Of a DNA stretch of 64,000 bases, positions 26,644 to 34,972 are shown one piece after another. The notes under the pieces are model-generated. The model was not told where the DNA came from. It did no database searches and saw only the letters and a list, made by a program, of their open reading frames with translations. The position numbers and the translations under genes were made by a program. The stretch is from Merdibacter massiliensis (GTDB lineage Bacteria > Bacillota_I > Bacilli_A > Erysipelotrichales > Erysipelotrichaceae), in the NCBI RefSeq assembly GCF_900155395.1, contig NZ_LT699726.1, positions 124,001-188,000 on the forward strand, given 5' to 3'. Every line of letters starts with the position of its first letter. Position 1 is the stretch's first letter.

Positions 26644-27320
26644 TGATATCCGACTCCTCGTATTGATTCAATATATGGTTTCCCATTAAATTTACCAATT
26701 TTTGATTTTAAATTGCTAATATGAACAGTTAAAGTATTATTTTCTACGAACTCATCATTTTGATTCCAAAGGACACTAGTAATTTGATCACGAGTAATTG
26801 TTATTCCATGATTGCTGACTAATAACTGCAAAATGTGGAATTGTGTTGGTGTGATTGCTAATTGTTGATTATCTGACAAAACTGTATGATGTTCAAAATC
26901 AATGATCAAATCTCCGCTCTTTACTTTACGCGCTTTATTCATTTCTCGCTGGTTTCTTCTAAGCACTGTTTTGATTTTAGCTAGTAATACCTGTAGTGAA
27001 AATGGTTTAGTTATATAATCATCGGCACCTAACTCCAAACCAAAAACAATGCTGGCTTCATCATTTACTCCCGTCAAAAATATAACAGGAGCATTTCTTT
27101 GCTTATGAATGTTGCGACACAAGTCAAAACCATCGCCTCCTGGAATATGAATATCAATTAAATATAAATCATAATCATCATTTTCTATTGATTGAATTGC
27201 TTGCCTGTAAGTGTGAATTTTCGTCACTTGATATCCATATGTTTCTAAGATGGGTGGCAGACTTCTGCAAATGGCCGCATCATCTTCAATTAATAAAATC
27301 TTTATTATATTTTTATTCAC
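26610..27320 (-). CDS. OmpR-family response regulator of the AT-rich cassette
   Basis: A regulator of about 236 residues. Receiver: LLIEDDAAICRS, phospho-Asp in LYLIDIHIPGGDGF, Lys in ITKPFS. DNA-binding domain: winged helix with FVENNTLTVHISNLKSKIGK and IRGVGYQWKL. I chose GTG 27320, which has GGAGG about 10 bases before it; an in-frame ATG at 27350 lies upstream of that site. The likely target is the exported-protein promoter just upstream, where two direct repeats occur. Confidence 0.9.
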   Translation of the reverse strand: MNKNIIKILLIEDDAAICRSLPPILETYGYQVTKIHTYRQAIQSIENDDYDLYLIDIHIPGGDGFDLCRNIHKQRNAPVIFLTGVNDEASIVFGLELGADDYITKPFSLQVLLAKIKTVLRRNQREMNKARKVKSGDLIIDFEHHTVLSDNQQLAITPTQFHILQLLVSNHGITITRDQITSVLWNQNDEFVENNTLTVHISNLKSKIGKFNGKPYIESIRGVGYQWKLDVVLYSE

Positions 27321-27421
27321 AATAATTTTACCTCCAATATTTTCTCTCAAATTAATTGAAAATGTTAATTAATATGATAATTTAGAGAATACAACAATAT
27401 TAAAGATAAATTATACTTTAA

Positions 27422-27838
27422 CTATACATGAACTTTTACTGTCTTCTTACCCTGGTGATTAATTCCACTAAAAACAAAATCATATTCAATATCAATTTTT
27501 ATACCTTGATAATTATCATAATATGAATATGTATACTTATAAGCTATGATATTATGAAGTTTACTTACCAATTCAACATCTACTAAACCAGCCATTCGCC
27601 AACCTGTAGATGTTTGAGTTGTTTCTACCATATCATACGTAACTACAGTGTCAAACTCCCAAGAAGAAACTGTTTCAGTAATTGTATATAAAAATCTTGT
27701 TTCAATTTCCTCAGCTGCTTCTTTGATACCAGTTTGCAGGCTAGTATCTACTGTTTTGGCAGAGACTGGATTGACTGTACCGACAAGTGCAGAACATGCG
27801 ATAGCAGCAGCAATCCCTCCTTTTAATAATTTCTTCAT
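27422..27838 (-). CDS. Secreted protein of unknown function
   Basis: A 138-residue protein that I do not recognise. It has a classic Sec signal peptide (MKKLLKGGIAAAIACSALVG, cleavage likely after VSA near residue 27) and a mature part of about 110 residues rich in Thr, Tyr, Val and Asp. There are no cysteines in the mature part, no lipobox and no membrane anchor. It has a very strong ribosome site (AAGGAGGGGGAAAG). It heads the regulator-kinase-ABC cassette and may be its signal, a bacteriocin-like product or an envelope factor. No known bacteriocin motif is seen. Confidence 0.8.
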   Translation of the reverse strand: MKKLLKGGIAAAIACSALVGTVNPVSAKTVDTSLQTGIKEAAEEIETRFLYTITETVSSWEFDTVVTYDMVETTQTSTGWRMAGLVDVELVSKLHNIIAYKYTYSYYDNYQGIKIDIEYDFVFSGINHQGKKTVKVHV

Positions 27839-27858
27839 TTCTTTCCCCCTCCTTTCTG

Positions 27859-27925
27859 AGTATAAGATAACTCATCAACCTTAATTTAAACTTAAGAAAT
27901 TAATAAAAAAAGACTTGAAACTTAA
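27859..27925 (-). promoter_or_regulatory. Promoter with two direct repeats ahead of the secreted-protein gene
   Basis: Minus strand: a -10 TATACT at 27859-27864 has no good -35. Upstream are two direct repeats, TTAAGTTTAAA at 27885-27895 and TTAAGTTTCAA at 27915-27925. They are spaced exactly 30 bases (about three helical turns), the nearer one abutting the -35 area. This is the layout of a promoter activated by an OmpR-type regulator, likely the one encoded just downstream. Confidence 0.55.
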
Positions 27926-27974
27926 TTTAGAATATATTCAGCTAAGTGTTTTTGTTAGCGGTTACAACACTATT

Positions 27975-28883
27975 TTATATTTTCTTCGTATCTTTACGTA
28001 TTGTTACCTTATCTTCGGGACAAATATGACCAATTAATAATGAGCTATTTGGATCATGTTGCTGAAGTTTTGATTGAATTATTTTTTCATCATAGTTCGC
28101 ATAACAATACCTACAAAAATGTGCACAGGCATTATAATCTCCTATATCAACAGTAGGGAGACAATGACATTGTGAACGTACGCTCTTTCCAGTCGGCAAC
28201 AAAATCTCTCTTCCTAATCTTTGTTTTAGATCTTCTCTGTTAACACATTCTCCCTGCCGGATACCATAATCACTTAAATCAATCGATTCTGCACAGGTTT
28301 GTACACGGATTCCATATTTCCTTACTGACTTATAAAGTTCTTTGGCTACTGCTAGCATGTTGCCGTCATTCATTGAAACCATGCCTAGATGAGCTGCATG
28401 TTTTTTGGTATTCTTATATAAATCTACAAAAGATATAATATACGTATCTACATATCCATCTAACTGCTGACATAAGGAAGCAAATGCCTTTCCATGATAG
28501 GCTGGTGTATAGCGCTGATTTAACAATATTGGATCATAACGTACGATGACCCGATCTTTTCCTATTTTCTTTGACAGCATTTTGATTGCTTCTAGGATAT
28601 CTTTTTTATTTCTTACGCCTGGTTCGATATCAGAATGATAGCCAGTTAATGTTACATGAAATAAAAAAGGGAACGGAATCTCTTCTAAACGCTCCAGCAT
28701 TGGTCCAGGATCTTTTGTACAAAATAAAATGCAATCAATATATTCTTCATTCAATAATATACGTGAGATCTGATGTTCATTATATGGATTTCGTACATCT
28801 ACAAATCCTTCTTCGATACGGCGAAAAAACCATTCACTGAAGAATGCTGGAATATCACAGCGTCCGCTGACAAATAAGATCAT
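27975..28883 (-). CDS. DUF1848 family protein
   Basis: A 302-residue protein of the DUF1848 family, which has a TIM-barrel-like radical-SAM-related look. It opens with FVSGRCDIPAFFSEWFFRRI and contains VDVRNPYN, LFCTKDPGPML and VIVRYDPILL. A C-terminal cysteine cluster (CAHFCRYCYANY, with SQCHCLP before it) is suited to iron-sulfur binding. The biochemical role is unknown. It lies downstream of the aminotransferase gene but after a terminator, so it is probably separate. Confidence 0.82.
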   Translation of the reverse strand: MILFVSGRCDIPAFFSEWFFRRIEEGFVDVRNPYNEHQISRILLNEEYIDCILFCTKDPGPMLERLEEIPFPFLFHVTLTGYHSDIEPGVRNKKDILEAIKMLSKKIGKDRVIVRYDPILLNQRYTPAYHGKAFASLCQQLDGYVDTYIISFVDLYKNTKKHAAHLGMVSMNDGNMLAVAKELYKSVRKYGIRVQTCAESIDLSDYGIRQGECVNREDLKQRLGREILLPTGKSVRSQCHCLPTVDIGDYNACAHFCRYCYANYDEKIIQSKLQQHDPNSSLLIGHICPEDKVTIRKDTKKI

Positions 28884-28902
28884 TTCGTCGTCCCCTTTCT
28901 TT

Positions 28903-28934
28903 GAAAAAGGTTTTCCTAAAAAAGGAAAACCTCT
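28903..28934 (-). terminator. Intrinsic terminator of pheA-aminotransferase
   Basis: A 10-bp perfect stem AGGTTTTCCT / AGGAAAACCT with a 5-base loop; leftward it ends in a T5 run. Confidence 0.85.
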
Positions 28935-28937
28935 ATC

Positions 28938-30173
28938 TTATGCACTTACAGAATCCAATATTTGTTTCATTCGTTTTGCTAAACCATAGCATTTTTTAAC
29001 TGGCAATGAACAAACAGCAACACGGATTCCTTTATTCACTTTTACCGTGTAGATATGTTCTTTCATCATTGCTTCATGAAAACGGTCGCGCAATGCATTA
29101 TCTTCCACTTTCAAAGTAACAAAGAAACCTTCTTTATAAGGATAATACGCCAGTCCGCATGCATCTGCTTCTTTGGTTAAGATCTCGCTTCTTTCTTTTA
29201 ACAATTTTACATAAGTATCTTTTTCCGTCTCGTATGCGTCCTGTTTCTTCGTAATTACCGTAACAAAGTTTTCCATTGCAGCATTGTTTACGTTTGACCA
29301 GGTCGCACGTGCTGCCTTTTCAAAAACGATTTCTACTTCACGTACGCTTTCCTGCTTTTGCGCTAATAAGATAGCAGCTCCGCAACGCATTCCATAAGAA
29401 GTTAATGATTTTGAAATACTGAATGCAATAATTACAAATACGTTTTCAGAGATATTGTCGAATTTACGGATATAGTCTCGTGCTGCTTTTCCCCGGTAAG
29501 CAAAATCAATATAAGCAATATCATTTAACAAGACGACAGGACCTTGTTTTCCAAGTTCATTCAAAACAGCAATGACCGCATCCCATTCTTCTTCGCTTAA
29601 AGAATAGCCTGTTGGATTATGACAAGGATCATTTAAAACAACGACTACTTTCTTTTGCTGCGCCATTACTTCCTCACAAACTTGTTTAAATGAATTGATA
29701 TTAAATTTATCTCCTTCAAACAATGAATAAGATCTTGTTTTTAGATTGTCCATTGTTGCCATCAAATTATAAGAGCCCCAACAGATTTCAGGAAGAATGA
29801 CAGTTTCTCCTTCATCTAACATTTCAGAAATCGTAATACTTACAGCGCCTGTTCCGCCAGGAGTTGCAATGACACTATGTGCCAGCTTGCTGCGATCTCC
29901 TACGACCCATTGGTAAACATATTCACGGTAATTTGGATTTCCGGTAAAACTGCCTGCATACGCAGCCATTACTTCATTCGGCAATTCTTTCAATGTATTG
30001 AATACACTGTCAAAAGCGACGATCTTGCCATTTTCATCATATAATGATCCTATCGTAGCATCCGCTACCTGATCATCGCCTAATTCTTCCTTTGCTTCCT
30101 TTGCCTTTGCTACAACAGCAAATACCGTATCCACAATTGGATTTAAATCTACTTGATCCTTAACAAATCTCAT
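28938..30173 (-). CDS. Aromatic-type class I/II aminotransferase
   Basis: A 411-residue PLP enzyme of fold type I. The PLP-binding Lys is in FSISKSLTSYGMRCG. Other family motifs are PGGTGAVS, NDPCHNPTGYSLS and LNDIAYIDFAY. Its start overlaps the pheA stop by 4 bases (ATGA), so it is translated together with the prephenate dehydratase. That makes transamination of phenylpyruvate and hydroxyphenylpyruvate to Phe and Tyr its likely job. Specificity is inferred from context. Confidence 0.88.
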   Translation of the reverse strand: MRFVKDQVDLNPIVDTVFAVVAKAKEAKEELGDDQVADATIGSLYDENGKIVAFDSVFNTLKELPNEVMAAYAGSFTGNPNYREYVYQWVVGDRSKLAHSVIATPGGTGAVSITISEMLDEGETVILPEICWGSYNLMATMDNLKTRSYSLFEGDKFNINSFKQVCEEVMAQQKKVVVVLNDPCHNPTGYSLSEEEWDAVIAVLNELGKQGPVVLLNDIAYIDFAYRGKAARDYIRKFDNISENVFVIIAFSISKSLTSYGMRCGAAILLAQKQESVREVEIVFEKAARATWSNVNNAAMENFVTVITKKQDAYETEKDTYVKLLKERSEILTKEADACGLAYYPYKEGFFVTLKVEDNALRDRFHEAMMKEHIYTVKVNKGIRVAVCSLPVKKCYGLAKRMKQILDSVSA

Positions 30174-31258
30174 GCTGTTTCCTCACTTTCCTTTCGATCA
30201 TAAACGCCAATGATCTTTACCATGGCACAAACTTTCTTCATATCTTCTAACAGCAATTTTGCTTCTTTGCTGTTGATATGTCCTACGACTTCACTGTAAA
30301 AATAATACGCCCAAGGCTGATCATGCAAAGAACGTGATTTAATGCTTTCTAAATTCATTCCATGACGAGCCATCATTTCCATTACCTGCATCAAGGCTCC
30401 TGTTTCGTGTTTCACTGTAAATAATAAACTAAACCGATTGCCATCTTCTTGTGCTGTATTTGCAATAACAATAAATCGTGTCGTATTTTGTGTAGATGTA
30501 TTGATATTTTTTGCTAATACTTTTAAGCCATACAAATCAGCAGTTTCTATGGAAGCAATTGCCGCTTTGCTTACATCTTGCTGTTCTGCAACATATTTTG
30601 CAGCTAATGCGGTATTTCCATATGGTACTAGCTCATACCCTCTGCCTTGTAAAAACAAAGAACATTGTGCCAATCCCTGCGGATGAGAGTATACTTGTTT
30701 GATGTCTTTCAGCTGCGCATTTGGCAATCCTAATAGATTTTGATTGATCTTTAGATCATACATGCCTACGATGCTGACATCATATTGCAATAACAGATCT
30801 AGCATATCGCCGACTTCTCCCGTATATGAGTTTTCAAACGGAATCACTCCATATGTTACATCGCCATTGATCACTGCCTGGAACACTTCTTCAAATGTCG
30901 CATAATTGCGCAATTCGCTTTGTTCAAAGATCTTCATTGCTGCAATATGCGAAAAAGCACCTAATGCGCCTCCATAACCAACGACATTTTCATTTAAGAT
31001 CCGCTTTTGATATTTACGGCTGATTGCCATGACATCTTCAATAAATTGACGATAACTCTGCAAATAGCGCGCATCTTTGATCAATTTCGAATTGCGTTCG
31101 ATCACAGCTTCTTCTCGTGATCGATCCAATACCGGCATCTGATGCTCTTTTTTATATTGGATGACATCTTCTACTGTTTTCATTCTTTGTTCAAAAAGCT
31201 CAGCCATCTGTTCATCAATTGCATTGATTCTTTTTCTTGCGTCCTCTAACATGCTCAT
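30170..31258 (-). CDS. pheA: Bifunctional chorismate mutase / prephenate dehydratase
   Basis: A 362-residue P-protein that turns chorismate into phenylpyruvate. Residues 1-85 are an AroQ chorismate mutase helix bundle (LEDARKRINAIDEQMAELFE). Residues about 95-270 are the prephenate dehydratase, with the catalytic-site NTTRFIV. Residues about 280-355 are an ACT domain with the Phe-binding ESIKSRS motif, which predicts feedback control by Phe. ATG 31258 follows AAGGTGATT; a TATAAT box lies at 31274-31279 on the minus strand. Divergent from the aroB operon. Confidence 0.94.
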   Translation of the reverse strand: MSMLEDARKRINAIDEQMAELFEQRMKTVEDVIQYKKEHQMPVLDRSREEAVIERNSKLIKDARYLQSYRQFIEDVMAISRKYQKRILNENVVGYGGALGAFSHIAAMKIFEQSELRNYATFEEVFQAVINGDVTYGVIPFENSYTGEVGDMLDLLLQYDVSIVGMYDLKINQNLLGLPNAQLKDIKQVYSHPQGLAQCSLFLQGRGYELVPYGNTALAAKYVAEQQDVSKAAIASIETADLYGLKVLAKNINTSTQNTTRFIVIANTAQEDGNRFSLLFTVKHETGALMQVMEMMARHGMNLESIKSRSLHDQPWAYYFYSEVVGHINSKEAKLLLEDMKKVCAMVKIIGVYDRKESEETA

Positions 31259-31390
31259 ACAATCACCTTTTTTATTATACACTATTCTTTTCTATTTCTG
31301 ATGTGGAATCGTCAAATACTTCACTTGTTTTTATATTTATGTAACAAAATAGTACGTTTTCAGAAATTTTTAATTATTTTTTCATAATTA

Positions 31391-31429
31391 GTTGCAATCT
31401 TGCTTTCATTATATTATGATAATTGCAAC
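31391..31429 (+). promoter_or_regulatory. Promoter and dyad operator of the aroB operon
   Basis: -35 TTGCAA (31392-31397) and -10 TATGAT (31415-31420) are 17 bases apart, so transcription should start near 31427. An 8-bp dyad, GTTGCAAT at 31391-31398 and ATTGCAAC at 31422-31429, brackets the promoter. One arm covers the -35 and the other the start site, as expected for a repressor operator. The protein that binds is unknown. Confidence 0.65.
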
Positions 31430-31441
31430 GGAGTGATCATT

Positions 31442-31480
31442 ATGCATACTTCTAAGTTTTATTACTTTTATTACGAATAG
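31442..31480 (+). CDS. Phe/Tyr leader peptide of the aroB operon
   Basis: A 12-codon open frame reading MHTSKFYYFYYE, then TAG. It has a good ribosome site (GGAGTG, six bases before ATG). Six consecutive codons (31457-31474) specify Phe-Tyr-Tyr-Phe-Tyr-Tyr, the end products of the pathway encoded downstream. A perfect hairpin begins at the base after the stop codon and an intrinsic terminator follows. This is the classical design for attenuation by ribosome stalling, as in enteric pheA and trp leaders, but with mixed Phe and Tyr codons. Such leaders are uncommon in Firmicutes, where T-boxes usually do this job. Confidence 0.85.
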   Translation: MHTSKFYYFYYE

Positions 31481-31567
31481 TCATCATAAAGCCATGAATG
31501 AAATGGTTGTTTTTGCTTTATGATGAAATACAGAGCATCTACTGAATAGTTGATGCTCTTTTGTTTC
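31481..31567 (+). promoter_or_regulatory. Attenuator hairpins of the aroB operon
   Basis: Region 1 (31481-31492, TCATCATAAAGC) pairs perfectly with region 2 (31515-31526, GCTTTATGATGA). Region 3 (31532-31539, AGAGCATC) pairs with region 4 (31552-31559, GATGCTCT), followed by TTTGTTT: a terminator. Region 2 can instead pair with region 3 through TGCTTT (31514-31519) and AGAGCA (31532-31537), six pairs with one G-U, which would break the terminator. A ribosome stalled on the Phe/Tyr codons would cover region 1 and favour this antiterminator. The mechanism is inferred; the pairings are visible. Confidence 0.8.
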
Positions 31568-31583
31568 AGAGAGGGGTCATAAG

Positions 31584-32588
31584 ATGAAACTACATGTAAA
31601 TTTAAAAGAACGCGGATATGATATTGTACTGCAACGCGGTATCCTGCATCAAATTACAGAGGAAATCGATGTTGATCGAAATGTATTGCTGGTCAGCGAC
31701 AGCAATGTACCAGCAAAATGGATCGATATCGTCCAACAGCAATGTCCGCACTGTGTGGTAAAAATCGTAAATTCTGGAGAAGAATCAAAAAGTTTTGCTG
31801 TTTGGGAAGATTTATTGACCTGCATGCTGCAGCATCATTTTTTACGAAGCGATCTGGTTATTGCACTAGGCGGCGGTGTCGTAGGCGATCTTGCCGGATT
31901 TGCAGCAGCCTGCTATATGCGCGGCATTGATTTTGTCAACATTCCTACTACTACTCTTGCACAGATTGACTCGAGCATTGGCGGAAAAACCGCTATCAAT
32001 GCCGGCGGCATCAAGAATAATATCGGTGCTTTTTATCAGCCAAAAAAAGTGTTGATCGATTTTGACGTGTTAAGTACTCTGCCGCATCGCCATTACATCA
32101 ACGGTTTGATCGAAGCATTAAAGGCCGGTTTGATTTATGATCCCGCTTTATTTGCATTATTTGAAACAAACGATATCGATGCACATCTTGAAGAAATCAT
32201 TTACCGCTCGCTCTGCATGAAAAAAGATGTCGTAGAACAAGACGAGAAAGAAACGGGATTACGCAAGATCTTAAATTTTGGCCATACTATCGGCCATGCA
32301 ATCGAAAGTTATTATCACTTGGAAGAATACTTGCATGGGGAATGTGTCGGCATGGGCATGTTATACTTCATCAATGATCCTCAATTAAAGCAAAGAACGA
32401 TTGCCGTATTGGAAAAAATGGGTGCACCCATTGATGCTCCCTATGACAAAGAAGAAGTCTATCAGCGTTTGTTAGCAGACAAAAAAGCAACACATGACGG
32501 AATTACGATCGTTGAGGTCAATACATTAGGAAAAGCTGATCTAAAGAAGATCTCATACGAAGAAATAAAAGAAAAACTGAGGGGATAA
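31584..32588 (+). CDS. aroB: 3-Dehydroquinate synthase
   Basis: A 334-residue NAD+-dependent enzyme, second step of the shikimate pathway, closing DAHP into 3-dehydroquinate. Motifs: ALGGGVVGDLAGFAAACYMRG (NAD and metal region), PTTTLAQIDSSIGGKTAIN, and the metal-binding NFGHTIGHAIES. At 334 residues it is a little shorter than the usual 350-360. ATG 31584 follows AGAGAGGGG. First structural gene of aroB-aroC-aroA-tyrA, behind the Phe/Tyr attenuator. Confidence 0.95.
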   Translation: MKLHVNLKERGYDIVLQRGILHQITEEIDVDRNVLLVSDSNVPAKWIDIVQQQCPHCVVKIVNSGEESKSFAVWEDLLTCMLQHHFLRSDLVIALGGGVVGDLAGFAAACYMRGIDFVNIPTTTLAQIDSSIGGKTAINAGGIKNNIGAFYQPKKVLIDFDVLSTLPHRHYINGLIEALKAGLIYDPALFALFETNDIDAHLEEIIYRSLCMKKDVVEQDEKETGLRKILNFGHTIGHAIESYYHLEEYLHGECVGMGMLYFINDPQLKQRTIAVLEKMGAPIDAPYDKEEVYQRLLADKKATHDGITIVEVNTLGKADLKKISYEEIKEKLRG

Positions 32589-32592
32589 GCAT

Positions 32593-33702
32593 ATGAAAAA
32601 TAGTTTTGGGAATACATTCACGATTTCGATATTTGGCGAGAGTCACGGAGAGGCAATCGGTGTCGTCATTGATGGTTTGGCTGCCGGTATCGCATTAAAT
32701 CTGGACTATATCAGACAACGCATGTCACAAAGACAGGCAAAAGGACGCATCTCTACTCAGCGTCATGAACCCGATGAAATTCAGATCATCAGCGGGTGGT
32801 TTGAAGGACACACAACTGGTACCCCTCTTACCATCTTGATCCAAAATACCAATACACGCAGCAAAGATTATGAAAAGACACGTTATCGTCTCCGTCCTTC
32901 TCATGCAGATTACACTGCATTTGCGAAATACGACGGATATCAAGACTTTCGCGGAGGAGGTCATTTCAGCGGTCGCTTGACAGCGCCATTAGTAGCTGCC
33001 GGAGCCATTGCCCAACAGATCTTAGAACAGAAAGGCATCTATATCGGTTCACACATCCTGCATTGTCATGGTGCCTCTGATATTGCCTTTTCTCAGGAAG
33101 AAACCATACTCAAAGAACAGATCTGCAAATTAAATAACGAAGATTTTCCCGTCTTAGACGAGGAATCTGCAAAAAACATCTATGCCATCATGGAAGAAGC
33201 CGCCAACCAGGGAGACAGTGTAGGAGGCATCATCGAAACTGCTGTTGCCGGCTTCCCCAGCGGTATCGGTGAACCGTTTTTCGATTCCATAGAAAGTGTA
33301 TTAAGTCATCTGCTTTTCAGCGTTCCTGCTGTGAAAGGAGTCCAATTCGGTTTAGGATTTGGCTTTAGCGATCTATATGGTTCACAAGCAAATGATCCTT
33401 TCTATTATAAGGATGGAAAAATCAAAACAAAAACCAACCATAACGGAGGCATCAATGGAGGTATCTCCAACGGCATGCCAATCGTATTGCAAAGCGTAGT
33501 AAAACCGACTGCTTCTATTTATAAAGAGCAGGATACCGTAGATTATCAGAGCAAAGAAGCAGTAAAACTGCAAATTCAGGGCCGCCATGATCCGGCAATC
33601 CTGCATCGTGCCAGAGTTGTGATCGACAGTGTCTGTGCCATCGGCCTGCTGGATCTATATTGTACAAATATGGCCACGAAATGTATGAAGGAGGAACATT
33701 GA
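32593..33702 (+). CDS. aroC: Chorismate synthase
   Basis: A 369-residue FMN-dependent lyase that converts EPSP to chorismate. The three family signatures are visible: GESHGEAIGVVIDG near the N terminus, then RPSHADYTAFAKY with FRGGGHFSGRLTA around residues 98-135, and RHDPAILHRARVV near the C terminus. Length is typical. It begins 4 bases after aroB with its own AGGGGA site. Confidence 0.96.
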   Translation: MKNSFGNTFTISIFGESHGEAIGVVIDGLAAGIALNLDYIRQRMSQRQAKGRISTQRHEPDEIQIISGWFEGHTTGTPLTILIQNTNTRSKDYEKTRYRLRPSHADYTAFAKYDGYQDFRGGGHFSGRLTAPLVAAGAIAQQILEQKGIYIGSHILHCHGASDIAFSQEETILKEQICKLNNEDFPVLDEESAKNIYAIMEEAANQGDSVGGIIETAVAGFPSGIGEPFFDSIESVLSHLLFSVPAVKGVQFGLGFGFSDLYGSQANDPFYYKDGKIKTKTNHNGGINGGISNGMPIVLQSVVKPTASIYKEQDTVDYQSKEAVKLQIQGRHDPAILHRARVVIDSVCAIGLLDLYCTNMATKCMKEEH

Positions 33703-33703
33703 T

Positions 33704-34972
33704 ATGATAGCGAAGATTGCTCCCTCGCTTTGTCAAGGAACATTGCATATACCGCCCAGCAAAAGCATGGCACACCGTGCGATCATTGCAGCTGCATTAG
33801 CAGATGGAACATCCCGTATCACAAATGTCGATTTTAGTGACGATATTCTCGCCACGATCGAAGGCATGCGCCAACTTGGCGCAGATATCACTATCGAGGA
33901 AGACTGTGTAACGGTAAAAGGGATTTCTGATTTTCAGCATTTGCATTCGCACGAAATTTTTTGTAATGAATCCGGTTCTACGCTTCGTTTCTTTATTCCG
34001 ATTTTCTCTCTATGTGGCGAGGCAATTTCTTTTACTGGAAAAGGGCGCCTGTTACAACGCCCGCAAACCGTATATGAATCTATTTTTCATGCACAAAATC
34101 TTCTATTTGAACATTCTCATGATGCGATCCAAATGCAGGGTACACTCAAAGCTGGGGAATATGAAATTGCCGGAAATATATCTTCCCAATTTATTACCGG
34201 TTTATTATTTGCACTTCCTTTGTTAAAAGGAGATTCTATCATTCATATCGCTCCCCCGTTTGAATCACGCTCTTACATCGATCTAACGTTGCAAATGTTA
34301 CGCAATTTCCATATTGAGATCCATTTCTTGGATGAATTAACGATACAGATCAAAGGAGGACAAAAATATCAGCCAAAAGATGTCCGCATTGAAGGAGACT
34401 ACTCGCAATTGGCATTCTTTGCCGTGCTGGCTGCGATACAAGGCGATATTACGATCACGGGCATTTCCTTGAACAGTCAGCAGGGTGATCGTCAGATTTT
34501 ATCGATCTTAAAAGATTTCGGAACATCCATCGAAGCAGTCGATCAAGGAATTATCGTACATAAAGGGCATTTAAAAGGTTGTGAAATCGATTTAAATAAT
34601 TGCCCGGATCTTGGTCCGATCGTTTTTGTGCTGGCAGCCATGGCCGAAGGTCAGACACACATTTATAATGCCGGCCGTCTGCGCATCAAAGAAAGCGATC
34701 GAATTGCCGCCATGGAAGAAGAACTTCGAAAATTTCAAGTACAAATCCGATCAAATGAAGAAGAAATATGGATTGAAGGAAATCCAAAAGGATATACTTG
34801 TGATTCCACCCTGCAAGCTCACAACGATCATCGAATCGTGATGGCAATGACGATCATGACGTTGGTCAATCACAGCGTATGCTGCATAGAGGGAGCACAA
34901 GCGATACGAAAATCATACCCGTCCTTTTTTGAGGATGTACAGAAAATCAAAGGAAAGGTGGAATTGTCATGA
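33704..34972 (+). CDS. aroA: 3-Phosphoshikimate 1-carboxyvinyltransferase (EPSP synthase)
   Basis: A 422-residue enzyme that joins PEP to shikimate-3-phosphate. Motifs: PPSKSMAHRAIIAAALA (PEP and shikimate site), CNESGSTLRFFIPI, GRLLQRPQTVYE and LRIKESDRIAAMEEEL. The glyphosate-contact loop reads NESGSTLR rather than the enteric NAGTAMR, so it belongs to the divergent Gram-positive group; drug response cannot be read directly. The gene starts one base after the aroC stop and overlaps tyrA by 4 bases. Confidence 0.95.
   Translation: MIAKIAPSLCQGTLHIPPSKSMAHRAIIAAALADGTSRITNVDFSDDILATIEGMRQLGADITIEEDCVTVKGISDFQHLHSHEIFCNESGSTLRFFIPIFSLCGEAISFTGKGRLLQRPQTVYESIFHAQNLLFEHSHDAIQMQGTLKAGEYEIAGNISSQFITGLLFALPLLKGDSIIHIAPPFESRSYIDLTLQMLRNFHIEIHFLDELTIQIKGGQKYQPKDVRIEGDYSQLAFFAVLAAIQGDITITGISLNSQQGDRQILSILKDFGTSIEAVDQGIIVHKGHLKGCEIDLNNCPDLGPIVFVLAAMAEGQTHIYNAGRLRIKESDRIAAMEEELRKFQVQIRSNEEEIWIEGNPKGYTCDSTLQAHNDHRIVMAMTIMTLVNHSVCCIEGAQAIRKSYPSFFEDVQKIKGKVELS

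Noticed and set aside
27422-27838. Lactococcin 972-type or other named bacteriocin
   Set aside because: Despite the neighbouring ABC/FtsX genes, the mature sequence has no lactococcin-like Trp/Tyr pattern, no double-glycine leader and no cysteines.
31427-31583. T-box or known riboswitch for the aroB leader
   Set aside because: No AGGGTGGNACCGCG-like core, no Stem I features and no known aptamer; the short open frame with six aromatic codons explains the layout better.
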